This document shows, piece by piece, positions 12,745 to 24,419 of a stretch of 64,000 bases of DNA (positions are counted from its first letter, which is position 1; the number at the start of each line of letters is the position of its first letter). The notes under the pieces are model-generated. The model made no database searches and was not told where the DNA came from. It saw nothing but the letters and a program-made list of their open reading frames with translations. The stretch comes from Bondarzewia mesenterica (taxonomy: Eukaryota; Basidiomycota; Agaricomycetes; Russulales; Bondarzewiaceae): NCBI GenBank assembly GCA_004802705.1, contig SGPL01000015.1:39162-103161 (forward strand). Reading direction: 5' to 3'. Both the position numbers and the translations under genes were made by a program.

Positions 12745-12759
12745 CCGCAAGGCCTCGCA

Positions 12760-14205
12760 TCCCCACGCTGTGGAATCTGTGACGATACTTTGGCTGGTTT
12801 GAAGAGAGGTAAATGAGAATTAGTAAGGGCGGCGGGAGGTCCCTTAGCGACTGCTCAATTCAAGGCAACCGTCCACGAGTCGTCCATAGTGATTCGAATT
12901 CGAAGCCAATGAAAACAGCCGGCTTGAAGTTGGCATGATCTCGGGTTGCAACTGCTGTTAAACTATGTGCTTGTTTCTTAGATAAACTTTGCCAAAATGA
13001 TTTCGGTAAGACGGGAATGTTCTCCTAGATCGCAAACAGTGAATCAGAGTGGGAAAACGAAGTTCATTGTCGGGATCGGGTTGACCTGGCTATTCGAAAC
13101 ATAACCAATCTTGAGAGCAATGATCTGACTGGTTCGAAAGAAAAACTGGTCAATCGGGGTTTTCAAAGAACACCGGTAGCAACATGACTATCATAGCCGA
13201 TCGAACAAGACAGAAACTCATCAACATGTAGAACAATGTAGCGCCTGCATTCCAAAAGGACTTCGTCACATCCGGAAAGATCTGTACACAGCCTGATGTG
13301 CGCGAAAACCGCGTCGAATCACTACTCGACTTGCTTCGATCGTAGACTGAGCTGCCCTGATTTTGCGGGCGAGGCAGCAACGGGATGAGCGAGACGCCCG
13401 CGGTTTGCTTAGCAACTGTAAAGCACATATGAGTAAGAGCCGAATTTATTCAATAATGGCCAGGACCAAGCCAAGACTTAGACATGGCGAAGCAGCTGAG
13501 CGAACCACAATGCAGCTTTTGATCAATGCAGAAGGGCCGGAACTTGTCAGGACAACTAGTCATCGGAAGCCCTCTGTTGCGACTTCGTGACGGTAAAACA
13601 GGTCCGGGGTGGAGGGAGCTAGAGCATGATATCGATTGGGCGTATGTACACTGTGCGCTTGGGCTAGGTTTGATCAGATACCATTGAAATCACAACGGGC
13701 TCATCAGAATAGCATCACACACCAGGGTCCATGAATGTGCACCGGCGCTGGCAGATCCTTGAAATTTTGCGTTCACAAAAACTATCGCCTTTTGTCAAGG
13801 TTGCAGGTTGCTACAGACACAAGCAAAGCCGAAAATTCCGCTGCTGAAATACTGAAGCTCGGAACCCGACAGACAGCACGTACGACTTTGTAGATCGGAG
13901 CTGGCTGTACTGAGCAACCTCAACTCTCAGCTGAGCGGGATCGCATCCGCCAACCCGATAGTATTCATGACTGCTGAGCGACGTGGGTACTTACATTCAC
14001 CATGGCATCGGCTCAATCAACCAACGTTAGTTAATTTTATGCCTGGAAAACCAAGTCAGCTTGAGCGAAAATGGATGCAGGAACTTAATTCTACAAGCAA
14101 GAGAATAGCATCAGCGGCAAGATAAAAAGACAAACCACGGCTGTACTGTCGTGAAAAGTACTCGTTTTGCAAAACATACACTCCCTCACATGTAGTACAC
14201 GAAAA
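12760..14205. other. Intergenic stretch without a supported gene
   Basis: About 1.4 kb between the propeller promoter and the 3' end of the WD40 gene. A minus-strand frame at 13150-13428 begins VAKQTAGVSLIPLL after a TTTACAG acceptor-like site and ends in a hydrophobic segment (LFYMLMSFCLVRSAMIVMLL). It could be a small or decayed membrane-protein exon, but I could not connect it to other exons. Nothing else stands out. Confidence 0.4.
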
Positions 14206-15534
14206 TCACTCCGTGCCGAACACTAGACACACACCATCGTCACCAGCAGTGACGATGACTTGACCCTGCATCCCAAGTGCAGCGCTAAGAATGGGTCCCT
14301 GGTGACCCTTGTGTTCACGGACAAGCGCGCCTGTACGCGCGTCCCAAGTCTTGAGAGTTTTGTCAGCGGAACCTGAGACGACGAGATGAGGTTTCGTCGG
14401 ATGGACCAACAACGTCGTGATGGAATCCTATAAGAGGGGAACCAATCAGGACCGTGCAGATTTGATCGGACTGCATTCCAAACAAAGGGTAGATGATCGA
14501 AGAAGAGATGGAGACACACCTGATGCTCGAGCGTTGCTCTCAAACGCATAGTGTTCAAATCCCATATACATCCCTTTCCATCCGTACCGCCCGTCACAAC
14601 CGTACCGCCACCCGCTGCTCCGGCCGAAGCATTCGAGCCGCCGACCGCACCCACGATATTCACGAACACCGCGGCCTCCACACTCTCCCCGTCTGCATGG
14701 CCACCCAAGGCACTAATCACTTCGCCTTTACTCAGAGACACGACGCGAACACTGCCCGCTGCACCGCCGACGACGGCAATAGTGGATGCAGGGTTGATGG
14801 CAAGGGAAGTGATACCATCAAGGTTGAAGCGGGCATCGTTGGCCGTGAGTTTGAATATGGGAGTAGGAGAACGGGGGTCCCAGTAGATGAGCGTGTTATC
14901 GGCGCAAGCTGTAACTATTCGTTTGCCTGAAAAAATCGCGCGAAGCGAGTCAGTGAATAGGATCGGCTTTGATCTGTCAAAAAGGCTCGCCATCTGGGGT
15001 AAACTCGCCACATTGAACTGGTCCAGTATGTCCTGCGAAAACCTGCATCGTATTACCAGACGGTACTTGTAGCCAAAACATCGATCTTCAGCACCGGTGC
15101 AAGCAATGTGGGATGCACTCGTACTTACGCTGCCATAGCCAGACAGTGCTATCATTCGAACCAGCAAGGAGGACACTGCCTTTGGGATGCCAACGGAGCC
15201 ACTGAAATGCAACCACGACACTCGTAAGTGACATGTTGTCTATTCCCCATGGAAAATTAGCACGCACTACAACTTCGTCCGGCCCCTGCAGCTCCGTCAA
15301 GAATTCCCATGTTTTATAGTTTTCTTTGCCCACGCTTCTCCACACTCTTACCCTTCCATCCATTCCCCCCGTTGACACCATCTCCCCATCTGAACTGAAT
15401 GCCGCGCAAGACACGCTATCGGTATGTCCGGTCAATTTGACCACCTCATCCCCAGATGTGATATCCCAGATATAACCGAGATCGTCTTCACCTCCGGACA
15501 CGGCTAGCGATGCAGTAGGATGAGTGGACACANT
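14206..15534 (-). CDS. SQT1: WD40 ribosome-assembly protein, SQT1/AAMP type (5' part in assembly gap)
   Basis: Spliced exons give consecutive WD repeats: HPTASLAVSGGEDDLGYIWD, LTGHTDSVSCAAFSSDGEMV, PDEVVWLRWHPKGSVLLAG, GKRIVTACADNTLIYWDPRS, GGTDGKGCIWDLNTMRLRAT and VSGSADKTLKTWDARTGALV. The protein ends AGDDGVCLVFGTE before TGA at 14206-14208. The phrase WLRWHPKG and the repeat order match AAMP/Sqt1, the dedicated chaperone of ribosomal protein uL16 (Rpl10). The N-terminus, with the acidic segment typical of the family, lies in the run of N or in the ambiguous bases beyond it, so the gene is partial. A Gly/Ala-rich insertion between blades (about 14,600-14,660) is lineage-specific padding. 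Confidence 0.82.
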
Positions 15535-15922
15535 NNNNNNNNNNNNNNNNNNNNNNNNNNNNNNNNNNNNNNNNNNNNNNNNNNNNNNNNNNNNNNNNNN
15601 NNNNNNNNNNNNNNNNNNNNNNNNNNNNNNNNNNNNNNNNNNNNNNNNNNNNNNNNNNNNNNNNNNNNNNNNNNNNNNNNNNNNNNNNNNNNNNNNNNNN
15701 NNNNNNNNNNNNNNNNNNNNNNNNNNNNNNNNNNNNNNNNNNNNNNNNNNNNNNNNNNNNNNNNNNNNNNNNNNNNNNNNNNNNNNNNNNNNNNNNNNNN
15801 NNNNNNNNNNNNNNNNNNNNNNNNNNNNNNNNNNNNNNNNNNNNNNNNNNNNNNNNNNNNNNNNNNNNNNNNNNNNNNNNNNNNNNNNNNNNNNNNNNNN
15901 NNNNNNNNNNNNNNNNNNNNNN
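15535..15922. other. Assembly gap (run of N)
   Basis: About 388 undetermined bases, with scattered single N for roughly 3 kb to the right. The gap removes the 5' part of the SQT1 homologue. From 15,923 to 16,514 I see no supported gene; this stretch holds the PDI promoter and perhaps the SQT1 promoter. Confidence 0.95.
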
Positions 15923-16514
15923 GNCNCACGNNGANNNNGAATCTGACAGACTTTTGAGTAATANNTGAAGTTTGAACNGCTTGAGCAAAATTCAAAACAC
16001 TTGATCTTATCAGCACAATCACGTGAGCAAGATGGGCNCTTTGTGGGCGCTTGTTTGTTCAGTTTTCTTGCAAGTAAGCGACTTGGACACCTCTGAAAAT
16101 TCTGCGTGCAGATTTCCCGGCAATTGCAGACACGAANGAACAAGCTCACACTATGCATATTTTGCAGCTCAAATCGAGTTGGCTGCGAANAATTCTTATG
16201 TAGACAAACAAAATATTACACACCAGCATGAGCTCTGAGTTGAAACNTTCAAAATTTACCACGGACACCTCTCACGCCGNATTTNTTTCGCNCAATCTCA
16301 TGAGAACATANGCTTGCAATTATGTCTTCGAGATCCCACAGCTCAACACGTNTTTCANGCGATCTGCAACTTTTCTACGNCTATTGGAGATTGATTGAAT
16401 TTCATTGAATGAATCCAGGCCAACCCGAGACCTGGGTAAGAGATNACTAATAAGTGCTGACCATCCAGCGGGTCTACCTCCACGTCAGTCGAAGATTCCT
16501 GAACNCATACCATC

Positions 16515-18597
16515 ATGAGACTCTCCTCTTCGCTCTTTTCTCTGGCGCTGGCGACGGCCGCGTACGCNTCCAATGTATTAGAACTTGTTCCGAGCAACTT
16601 TGACGACGTGATTGGAAAGGGCCAGCCTGGACTTGTCGAATTGTGTGTTTACTCAGTAATACAGAACTTATTCTANCNTTCTAACATTCTCGCAATTTTG
16701 GATAGCTTCGCACCATGGTGGTATGTANTGAACNCTNTGCTTTCTATNCATGTGTNTCCGTACTAATCACTCAGAAACGGAACGTGTAGCGGACATTGCA
16801 AAGTACGTTTCTTTGAGTCGGACACCTCTNAGTCTGCGCTTTGACTGACATCTTCCGCCATTGGTTTCGGCGAACCGNAGAACCTCGCTCCTACATATGA
16901 GCAGGTTGCCGACGCCTATGCGCACGCGAAAGACAAGGTCGTCATTGCGAAAGTAGACGCAGACGGCGAGGGCAAGCCTCTGGGTCAGAAATACGGTGTC
17001 ACTGGATACCCCAGTACGTGCCTTCAGCTGCATNCCGAGATCTTCTGCATTCGACATTAATTCATATACTTTTCGTTAGCTCTGAAGTGGTTTGATGCAG
17101 ACGGCAATGCGACTCCATATGAGGGTGGCCGCGACCTCGATGCATTCACNTCTTTGTAAGTGCGCAGTTGGNCTTCCTCGATTTCTGGACTTGACGCACT
17201 GANCTCTGCTTTTGAACCTAGCATTACCTCACAGACGAATGTTAAATCTAACATCAAGCCCCCTCCACCACCCGCTACCCTCATTCTTGATACGCATACC
17301 TTTGATGATGTTGTATTGGCAAGTTAACCCGAACTTCTTCCACCGACGNGATGCTGANTGCAGACTCCTGACTGACAGAATGCCGACAATGATGTTATTA
17401 TCGCCTTCACTGTCCGTCGTGATTTCCTCGTNTTTGAGGTGANGATGGACTGATGTGCAATAAATTGCAGGCTCCTTGGTGCGGTCACTGCAAAAGGCTC
17501 AAGCCCACTTACGAAGAAGGTCCATACATTTGGTTTTNGGGTCNGCAAAATNCATGCTNACATNCGGACATTCGTTCCAGTTGCCAAGAATTTCCTCTCG
17601 GAGTCAAAGGTTATAATCTCGCATTTTCTTGANTGGATTTACCAATATTCCTNACACGTCGATTCGATTGACAGTGCATTGTCGCCAACGTCGACGCTGA
17701 CGCTGAAGCCAACCGTCCGCTTGCCCTGAAATATGGCGTTCAGTCGTTCCCTACGATTAAATTCTTCCCCAAGGGCAGCACTGAGCCCGAAGACTACGAG
17801 GGCGAGCGGACGGAGCAAGCCTTTNTCGACTTCTTGAATGAGAAGTGTGGTACACAGCGTGCTGTGGGAGGCATGTTGAACGAGCAGGTGCGTTTTTAAG
17901 TAATGACTTCTTCNCCCCNTTTCTCCTGTATATTATTTTTCGATCTTCTTCCATTTCAATTTTACAAATACACGGAANTCTCGTCTTCGTTATCGCCGCT
18001 CACCTTCAATGTTCATCGCTTCCTTTTTACCTCCTGACTGTAAGGTTTTTGACATTAACGCTGATTGCTGACTACGTCCCGCGCCTGCGGGTGTTCNTTA
18101 TACAGGCTGGCCGCTGGCCCGAGTTCGACGCGCTCGCCAGCAAGTTCTTCGTTGCCACCGGCGACNCGCGCGACGCGGTGCTGAAGGAGGCGACCGCNCT
18201 GGCGGGAACAGTCGGGCCCTCTGCGAAACACTATTTGCGCGTGATGGAGAAGGTCGTGAACGGAACCGAGGACTACGTCGAAAAGGAGTCGAAGCGGTGC
18301 GTTCCTGTTCATTTCCTCTTTCACCGCTGCCTGCATCCGCCACTCTGTGGCACTTCGCTTCTGACTGGGAAGGCGTTCGCNNCGCGTCCCTGATCATCGT
18401 CGACGTCTCGCTTACTCCGGTCTCACATCTGCGTGGTCTGCTCTAGGCTCGCGTCGATCCTCAAGAAGCGCACGCTGGCGCCTGCCAAGCTCGACGAGAT
18501 CAAGATCAAGGCGAACGTCCTGGCCACGTTTACCGCCACTGAGGAAATGGGCGAGCCGNAGGNNGNGNAGNTNGANNGNNCGANNNAGGAGCTCTGA
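16515..18597 (+). CDS. ER protein disulfide isomerase, two thioredoxin domains plus ERp29-type C-domain
   Basis: ATG 16515 opens a signal peptide (MRLSSSLFSLALATAAYAS). The first thioredoxin domain has the active site VEFFAPWCGHCK, assembled across two tiny exons, 16706-16720 (15 nt) and 16790-16802 (13 nt). Next comes KVVIAKVDADGEGKPLG, then a second active site APWCGHCKRLKPTYEE at 17471-17520. The C-terminal helical domain (AGRWPEFDALASKFFVATGD, then ILKKRTLAPAKLDEIKIK) matches the ERp29 D-domain of the ERp38/TigA class. The last codons are ambiguous but end [K/E/Q]EL before TGA 18595-18597, consistent with a KDEL-type retrieval signal. The intron at 17319 has a GC donor. Function: disulfide formation and isomerisation in the ER. 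Scattered N make a few residues uncertain. Confidence 0.9.
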
Positions 18598-19234
18598 GAG
18601 CCGGATACGATGGATAGCTTTCTCATTCACACGTCATGTATCGCTGTGTGAAGTGNTCTTCCTCCCAGGCGTCCTTGTTGGAGAGGCAGTGATCTGTATT
18701 TATGGTGATTATTCTTGATTTTCGGGCCTCCTTGAAATCGAATGNNACAACGCTGTGGATGTAGACGCGNCTANTATGTATGGGANGGTGCTTCAATCGC
18801 TCGAACATCGGGCGNGNTTCCGGGGAGTCAACGGGTATCATCTGATTGGCGTCTGATTGGCATGATAGGGATATCAGCTCAGAGTTCTTGTGCATTTTGT
18901 CATTATGGGTGNGAGACACCCGCAACACGCGATCGAGTCATCGCACCTTGNACCTGCTTCCTGCACACCAGAGGCGTGTCGGATTATTACTTATACTTCT
19001 GAGTTGATGAAGGCTGTCGGGGAAACGGGGCTCAAACCTTGAAATCCACTTCTATCTATATAAAATAGAACACACATGATTCGGAACGGTTCTCCCAAGT
19101 TTCCCCTCGACTCGCTCTCCCTCGCTTTGGCTCTTGCCCCTTCCCCCCTCTCATCTCCATACAGTACATATATAATTCCTCGAACGGCCACGTATCCACG
19201 CACACCAAAATCCACGTCGACGGACAGTTAGGAG
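18598..19234. other. Intergenic region with TATA box of the TDP2-like gene
   Basis: PDI 3' UTR followed by the promoter of the next gene. A TATATAAAA lies at about 19057-19065, some 170 nt upstream of the ATG at 19235, in a CT-rich setting (CTCGCTCTCCCTCGC at about 19110). Several ambiguous bases occur to 18,950. No gene is visible. Confidence 0.5.
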
Positions 19235-20149
19235 ATGATAGACAAACTCAGAGACATTCCGACCGTGCGCTGGTCCCGCAGCAGACAAGCGTGGGCGCAC
19301 GCCCGCAGCGGGCCAAGCGCCTACGCGCCTGAGAGCATCGCGCTCCTGACGTGGAACCTGCAATTCGAGACGCCGTACGCGTGGGAGCGGCACACGGCGG
19401 CGCTGACGCACATCCAGCACAAGGCGTTCGGGTGTTATGAGGGGCAGGCACCCAGACCGGCGGTGGTGATGCTGCAGGAGGTGTGCGCGGAGGCATTCGG
19501 CGCGCTGCTCGCGCACACGTGGGTGCGCGCGCATTTCAAGGTCGCGCCGCCGAGCCCGCATTATTGGCCGGACGGGTCGCGGTATGGCGTCGTCACGCTC
19601 GTGTCGCGGCACATGTCGGTTGGGGGAGTGACGTCATTGGAATATGGAGGGTCGGAGATGGGGAGGAATTTGTTGATGGTGGATATTTGGGTGAATGCGA
19701 GCAGGGATAGGAAGGAGTACGAGCCGAGGATCGTGAGGGTCGCGAATACGCATCTCGAATCGTTGTCGCGCGGGGCGTCGTGTAGGACGTACCAGATGCA
19801 GACGGTCGGGCAGTGGTTGAAGGATAATCAGGTTTTGGGAGGGGTGGTCTGTGGGGATATGAACGCGACGGAACCGTCGGATGAGGCTCAGGTGAAGTTC
19901 AATGGGTTGGTGGACGCGTGGGACTCGCATCCTGCTAGTAAATCCAAGGACGCGGATGGAACGACGTGGGGGTACCAGCCACAGACGAGATATCGGCCGA
20001 CGAGGTTGGACAAGGTGTTGTACGTCAAGAAGCCGGCGTACTCGGTGGAGAGGCCGTGGACAATAGGCATTGGGCTACAGACGAGGGGAGGGCAATGGGT
20101 CAGCGACCACTACGGGTTGATGAGCGAGTTGCGCATTCTGGGGGAATAG
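19235..20149 (+). CDS. TDP2-like endonuclease/exonuclease/phosphatase family protein
   Basis: A single intron-free frame of 304 codons from ATG 19235 to TAG 20147-20149. The EEP-fold signature motifs appear in order: ALLTWNLQFETPYAW (metal-binding Asn), VVMLQEVCAEAF (catalytic Glu), RVANTHLESLSRG, GGVVCGDMNATEP (catalytic Asp) and WVSDHYGLMSEL (catalytic Asp-His). THLES together with a GDMN block is typical of tyrosyl-DNA phosphodiesterase 2 and its relatives, which release 5'-tyrosyl adducts left by topoisomerase II. Substrate is inferred; other EEP phosphodiesterases have similar motifs. There is no signal peptide, so it is probably nuclear or cytosolic. The absence of introns contrasts with its neighbours. 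Confidence 0.8.
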   Translation: MIDKLRDIPTVRWSRSRQAWAHARSGPSAYAPESIALLTWNLQFETPYAWERHTAALTHIQHKAFGCYEGQAPRPAVVMLQEVCAEAFGALLAHTWVRAHFKVAPPSPHYWPDGSRYGVVTLVSRHMSVGGVTSLEYGGSEMGRNLLMVDIWVNASRDRKEYEPRIVRVANTHLESLSRGASCRTYQMQTVGQWLKDNQVLGGVVCGDMNATEPSDEAQVKFNGLVDAWDSHPASKSKDADGTTWGYQPQTRYRPTRLDKVLYVKKPAYSVERPWTIGIGLQTRGGQWVSDHYGLMSELRILGE

Positions 20150-20979
20150 AAAGACATTCAAAAAAGCAAATCTCATCCAAGGTATGTTGATAATTCAAGC
20201 CATGGAGGTGTCGATCAAAATTGACCTCGTTATAATTATTCAGGATTCAGAGGAGCACATACTGTATCAACAAATCGGGTACTCCTTCGCAACCGAGAAC
20301 ACCACTCATACGACACTGTATCTTTATCGTTCGTTGGCGCGAGCAGAAATGCTTACTATGGTCAGGATGAAAGTTGACTTCCTTTAAAAAATATCCTGGA
20401 GTCCCGGGGGTGGGTAGAAGCGGCAGCAAAAGACTTTACAGCACAGCACGGTGCGGATACAGATATGGCCGGAAGGCTTCCGCAGTCATGAATGAGCATT
20501 TGACAATCTGCGGGGTACGCGTGATCAAGAGAAGTGGAGCAGGCAGCTATGACGCTGGATAATGGATGGTCGCGGAAGTGAATGGCGACTCTAGCGTCTT
20601 GCGAGGACCTTGGGAACGGGACTAGATGCTCGGCGGATAGGACGGCCCAGGTCAGCCAGGGCGTGATGGCACACGGCGCGGACCGGGTTGCAGCTTTTGA
20701 ATGAAATAAATCTGGTCGCGCATATGATAAAATAATGGACCAGCGACGCTCAGGACGATGTGGAAGAGGTTGGGGACATTGTGTGGGGGGAGAGGAGCGA
20801 GTGGACGGGGTGGAAGGGGCGAGAATCAGCTGAGGATGTTGTGACGGGGAAGCCAACGCGAGACTACGCGTGTTTGGTCAGAATAAACAACGTTGTATTT
20901 TCGGCGGCCTTATAAAGTCCGGTGCACGTTCACACCCTCCCATCGCTGCTTTTGCCCCTTCCACAAGCCGTTCCACACA
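20150..20979. other. Intergenic region with TATA box of the GPI-protein gene
   Basis: A spacer of about 830 nt. A TATAAAG motif at 20911-20917 lies about 70 nt before the ATG at 20980, the classic arrangement for a strongly expressed gene. A minus-strand open frame at 20362-20856 is Ser/Pro-rich with no recognisable feature and I do not call it a gene. Confidence 0.5.
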
Positions 20980-22139
20980 ATGAAGACCGTCTTCACTTCC
21001 TTCGTTGCCGCCGCCCTCGTCGCTGGTGTTGCTGCTCAGAGCTCCCTCACCGTCAACACGCCGTGCGTTTATCTTCCCGTTATCTTCCCCCTTGTTCTCA
21101 CATGGTCCCCCCCCTTTCCACAGCACCAACGTTGTTGTCTGCCAGCCCCTTCAGATCACCTGGGGCGGAGGAACTGGTGTGTACTCTTCCCTTGGTTTTG
21201 TTTTGCGCATTTTGACTAATTTGACCTCTTCTAGCTCCCTACTTCCTTGTTCGTATCCCTTGACATTACTTTCTTACGTAACTTCCGTACTGAATTCCGA
21301 GCGCCCCCCAATGCCATGATTTTAGAGGTATGTCGTTGTGCTTTTTCACTCTCAGCTCTATATCAATGTTTGCTTGCATTCAGTGTCCTTCCCGGTGGTG
21401 ATCCTACTGGCGCTGCCATCCTGGACTTCGGCCAGCAGAGTGGTACTTCCATCACTTGGCCCCAGGTCAACCAGACTGCGGGTAGGTCATGTTTTGGACA
21501 TTGATATATTATCCAATTCTCATGCCGTCTCCGATAATTAGGTACCTCCCTTGGTCTCACCCTCCGTGATTCCAACGGGTTGACTGCCCAGTCTGCGCCC
21601 TTCACCGTCAACAGCGGATGTACGTAAATCACGCCTTGTCTGCCCTCATCTGAACTCATTTATCAATCGATCTAGCCGACACTAGCTGCTTGACCAGCAG
21701 TGCTCCCAGCAGCTCTTCCGCTGCTGCCAGCAGTTCTTCTGGCACTGGCACTGGCTCCGCGTCCAGTGCTGCGTCGAGTACGTCGGCTGTAGCATCCTCT
21801 GCTTCCAGCAGTGCCTCATCCGCCACGTCGACTGCTCCGTCGACCTCTCACGCCGCTTCTACAACTGTATCCTCTTCAGCCTCCCACTCCTCTGCCGCTT
21901 CCTCCGCCGCTTCCTCCTCCAGGGCTTCCAGCAGTGGCTCGTACGTTTATACTGATTTCGGTTGCTAAGCCTCTGCAGCAAGCTAACAACAATCTCTCTT
22001 TTCTCAGCTCATCTCGCTCGACGTCGCCTCCGCGTCGGCTTCCTCTCCTGCCACTTCCTCCGGCGCTGCTCCCGTGCTTGCCGTTCAGTACGGCGCCGCT
22101 GGTGTCATTGGTGCCGTCATTGCCGCCGTCCTGGCCTAA
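20980..22139 (+). CDS. Ser-rich GPI-anchored wall protein with KRE9/KNH1-like domain
   Basis: ATG 20980 starts a signal peptide (MKTVFTSFVAAALVAGVAAQ). Exons at about 20980-21062, 21124-21176, 21235-21248, 21326-21327, 21384-21481, 21542-21619 and 21676 onward splice into the KRE9/KNH1-type Ig-like domain: VVVCQPLQITWGGGTAPYFL, then SVLPGGDPTGAAILDFG and TSITWPQVNQTAG. A long Ser/Ala/Thr stalk and a hydrophobic tail (VLAVQYGAAGVIGAVIAAVL) typical of GPI attachment follow, with TAA at 22137-22139. The protein is expected at the cell surface or wall. Two oddities: the fourth exon is only 2 nt, and the last junction (21942-22008) is in frame with the hydrophobic tail only if a non-consensus donor (TAC|GTTTAT) is used. 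Confidence 0.8.
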
Positions 22140-24419
22140 ACGAGGCGTACGCTTACAGCTAACCTGAAGTGGCAAAAACAGAACTGGGCGGAAAGAGGAT
22201 TTTGTCGACCACCCTCCTCGAGCTCTTTCTGTAGACCAGCGCTGTGGACATTCTATTATCCTTTCTCTTCTCAATCTCCCGTTTGGGTCTCTTCAGCCTG
22301 ACATTGACATCTGCGTCGCGCCCCTCTTTTGTACAGATTGCGCACATGAACTTTCTTCTCTCTTTCTTCTCGTTCCGCTAGAGAGGTTAATTGTTTTAGT
22401 GTTTCGCGCCCGACATTTTTCTGATATACCTTCGTACTCTATACATGTGTTTATCTTGACTTTTGCCCCCTTTTTCCCATCTTTCGCCTGGCTGTACGGT
22501 GGCTCAGAGGCTTGTTTGTACGTCCATACCACAACGTACCTCACGAACCGAAACGCTAGGATTATACGAATGGATTTTGCGACATCGAGACCTCTGCTTT
22601 GGAAAACTATTGCGGATTCGCGGTGTGTCGGGCAATGCTCTGTGCGCGAATGGATGCGTATCAACTCGTCGCCGTCGCCGTCGTCAGGGCCGATGAACGG
22701 AAGAGACCGTGACGCAGATTCAAGTTTATGGTCGTCTTGGAAGCAAGTCTGACAGAATGTAAGTTGGTTTTGCTGGATATCTGGAGGAACCGCCGCCGCA
22801 GCATGATGGTAGGCAATAGTTATGGATCTATGCCGCATTGGATGAGTTTTGAGGTGCGCTAAGGTGCAGCGATCGCGACGTCGCGAGCATAGTTGACGGG
22901 AGAAGTGGACCTTTGTGTGCGGTCGGTCAGCTGAGCCCTCTGACTGAATTAATGGCAAAGCGTACACGACAGAACCAAGTCCCTCACGCACCGAGTCCAT
23001 GTCGTGCTGCGTGCATGTTCGATCTCTTCGGTGCATTCTGAACTCACGATGACATGTCATATGTGCATCCTGCATGCACGCCTTGTGCGCATACTTCTCG
23101 TGCATATCACGCACGCCACACATACTCGTACTACATTCAAGCCTATCTAAAAATACACTTCCACATCAATGATATGTCACAGGTGTGGATCACCTATAAT
23201 AATAAGGAGATGTCGGATCCGCAGACGTCTCGTTCAAAGGATGTTGCCAAGCTGAGTCCGGAGTCTCGAGTGCAGAAGTCTCGTTGGACAGGTGAAATGT
23301 TGCCGTGAGACTCTCGGCTGTTCCGATGGTAGTGTGTACTTACATACGTCCCGCAATGCCCATTATTTAAAATCGGACTTGCACGCGTCACACATGAAGT
23401 GCACGTATGCATGTGTCAGGTGCTCGGATAAGGTCGCCGATGCTTGAATCGTGGTGGAACTGGGAGATGTGGGAATCTCAGATTCAGATCCAGGCTATGA
23501 ACCATCGATGTGTTGTTGTGATTTGTGCGAGGGATGTATTGTGGTGTGTCTAGCGAATCTGTCAGATGGTTCACAGAGTACGGAAGGTCTAGGAAAGTGG
23601 TGTGAGTCGAGGGACGTACAAGTAATTCAAACTGGGGGAGGGAGCGGGATGATGGTGCAGTACTGATGACGTGGCCCGCGGGGAGGGGGGGAAGGTCGGT
23701 CGACACGGAGTCCTTCATTCGCCGAGGAAGTTCAGGCTTTGCGCCTATGTTAGATCCTTCGGAATATCATGGAAGAACAGACGGCCTATTGAAGCCTTTT
23801 GATGGGAAGTCGACCCAGTGAGCGCGGGAATGCAGGTCACGTAGTCAAAGAGTCCGCACCTATTAAAGGAGATAATCAGAATACCAATAGCAGTAGAGAA
23901 AATCGAACATACACGAGTTTTTATGATCAGCAATCTCGTATCATAGGGCTTTGTAAGAAGACATTCCAAAAGTCGGCGGCAGTAGTTCATCCTTGTGGTT
24001 GACTCGGAGCACCACCCGACCGGCCTCAAAATGGTATGGCAACAGGGTGATACTTCCCACCTCAACACAGAACGACTGTCTTCTGTGTAGGTCGCTACGG
24101 AGACTAACTTCCCACATTCCCGAGTCCCGATCGTCATGTGTGCTTCCTTGCCTCGATGGAGGCAGTATTGTGCCCTCGCAAGGGTTTAGAACACTGAATC
24201 ACACAAAAGTCAGAAAAATAAGCACATAAAGGTAATAAATGTAGAGAAATCTCATGCCCTTGGCAACCGAACGAACGAAGGGAAAAAAAGAAGGTTAGCT
24301 GACGGTTGCGGAGATAGCAATGACCCGGAGAAGCTTGCATTTCGAGGAGTCGCTGGTAACCACTCAAGGGTCTGTGCGTTTCCTTTAACAATCCGAATTC
24401 AGCTGCAAGTCGTTACAGA
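22140..24419. other. Long stretch without a convincing gene
   Basis: About 2.3 kb. The 3' UTR of the GPI gene (T-rich, to about 22,450) is followed by sequence with one long minus-strand open frame, 22293-23123 (276 codons). It has mixed composition, no signal peptide and no recognisable motif. A CA/TG-rich patch (repeated TGCAT, GCACGC) lies at 23,050-23,115. The 24,100-24,400 part is the 3' flank of the next minus-strand gene. Confidence 0.4.

Noticed and set aside
20362..20856. Minus-strand Ser/Pro-rich open frame
   Set aside because: Low-complexity, no motif, and it lies in the promoter region of the GPI-protein gene.
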